5,143 nt of DNA from an uncultured Neomegalonema sp. (GTDB lineage: Bacteria; Pseudomonadota; Alphaproteobacteria; Rhodobacterales; Rhodobacteraceae): the NCBI GenBank assembly GCA_937958345.1, contig CALGNW010000085.1:1-5143 (forward strand), given 5' to 3'. Both the position numbers and the translations under genes were made by a program. The notes under the pieces were generated by a model that made no database searches, was not told where the DNA came from, and worked only from the letters and a program-made list of their open reading frames with translations. Of the stretch, positions 5,011 through 5,143 are shown one piece after another (within the stretch, counting starts at the first letter, position 1; every line of letters starts with the position of its first letter).

Positions 5011-5143
5011 CTACCTGCGCCAACTCCGGACAGCACCTGTATCAACGTGGATAAAGTTACTGCCGCGATAGCTGCCGACGCCGCCCATGTTGAGGCTTTT
5101 GACGACCTTCACCAACTGACCGCTTTTGACACCGCGGATCTTC
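5011..5143 (-). CDS. C-terminal end of a YcbK/DUF882-type (M15-like) peptidase, partial
   Basis: On the minus strand, a frame enters from the right edge and ends at TAG (plus 5011-5013), giving the last 43 residues. The stretch GGVGSYRGSNFIHVDTG followed by AVRSW matches the conserved end of the DUF882/YcbK family, where a late His-x-Asp (HVD here) belongs to the metal site of the M15-like peptidase fold. The preceding RGV...L..V..SL pattern also fits. E. coli YcbK (MepK) is a periplasmic murein endopeptidase, so a cell-wall role is likely from family membership; the catalytic N-terminal half and export signal lie outside the window. The gene is convergent with dinB. No clear terminator follows it. 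The plus-strand frame from GTG 5047 over the same bases is a shadow. Confidence 0.75.
   Translation of the reverse strand, partial: KIRGVKSGQLVKVVKSLNMGGVGSYRGSNFIHVDTGAVRSWRR

Noticed and set aside
4998..5031. Inverted repeat GTCCGG ... CCGGAC
   Set aside because: It is a 6-bp stem with a 22-base loop, overlaps the end of the minus-strand peptidase gene and has no T-run; chance is the simplest explanation.
5047..5143. Plus-strand frame from GTG 5047 as the start of a new gene
   Set aside because: It has no ribosome site, and the opposite strand encodes the conserved end of a DUF882-type peptidase.

Overview
The window looks like chromosome of an alphaproteobacterium, most likely in the Rhodobacteraceae (roseobacter group). 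The grounds are the high GC content of the genes, an OMP decarboxylase and a zinc-ribbon DNA polymerase IV of the type I know from that family, and a CpdR-type response regulator divergent from an N-formylglutamate amidohydrolase. No mobile element, tRNA, rRNA or CRISPR array was seen.

Layout. 1-223: a possible gene end (stop at 77-79), then an intergenic stretch with a small hairpin and A-tracts in phase with the helix. 224-583 (-): a CpdR-like receiver protein whose phosphorylation site is lost. 584-718: its leader and the divergent spacer. 719-1636 (+): N-formylglutamate amidohydrolase. 1671-1702: a symmetric terminator between convergent genes. 1724-2650 (-): a membrane-anchored Ala/Glu-rich protein with a tandem-repeat stalk and a C-terminal domain with a cysteine pair. 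2651-2742: a divergent spacer. 2743-3459 (+): pyrF. 3449-4750 (+): dinB, overlapping the end of pyrF by 11 bases. 4751-4948: a folded 3' region holding a possible 22-codon ORF and ending in a strong terminator, a candidate small RNA. 5011-5143 (-): the C-terminal end of a YcbK/DUF882-type (M15-like) peptidase running off the right edge.

The genes do not form one pathway. pyrF and dinB are probably cotranscribed. Three places are most worth a second look. The first is the CpdR homologue, which keeps the family scaffold but lacks the phosphoacceptor aspartate, the acidic pocket and the conserved lysine. The second is the structured region after dinB, where the ribosome binding site of a mini-ORF can pair with that ORF's own stop region, followed by hairpins, an apparently unpaired CCTCCC motif and a terminator. 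The third is the repeat-stalk protein, which has a TolA-like layout without recognisable TolA homology.
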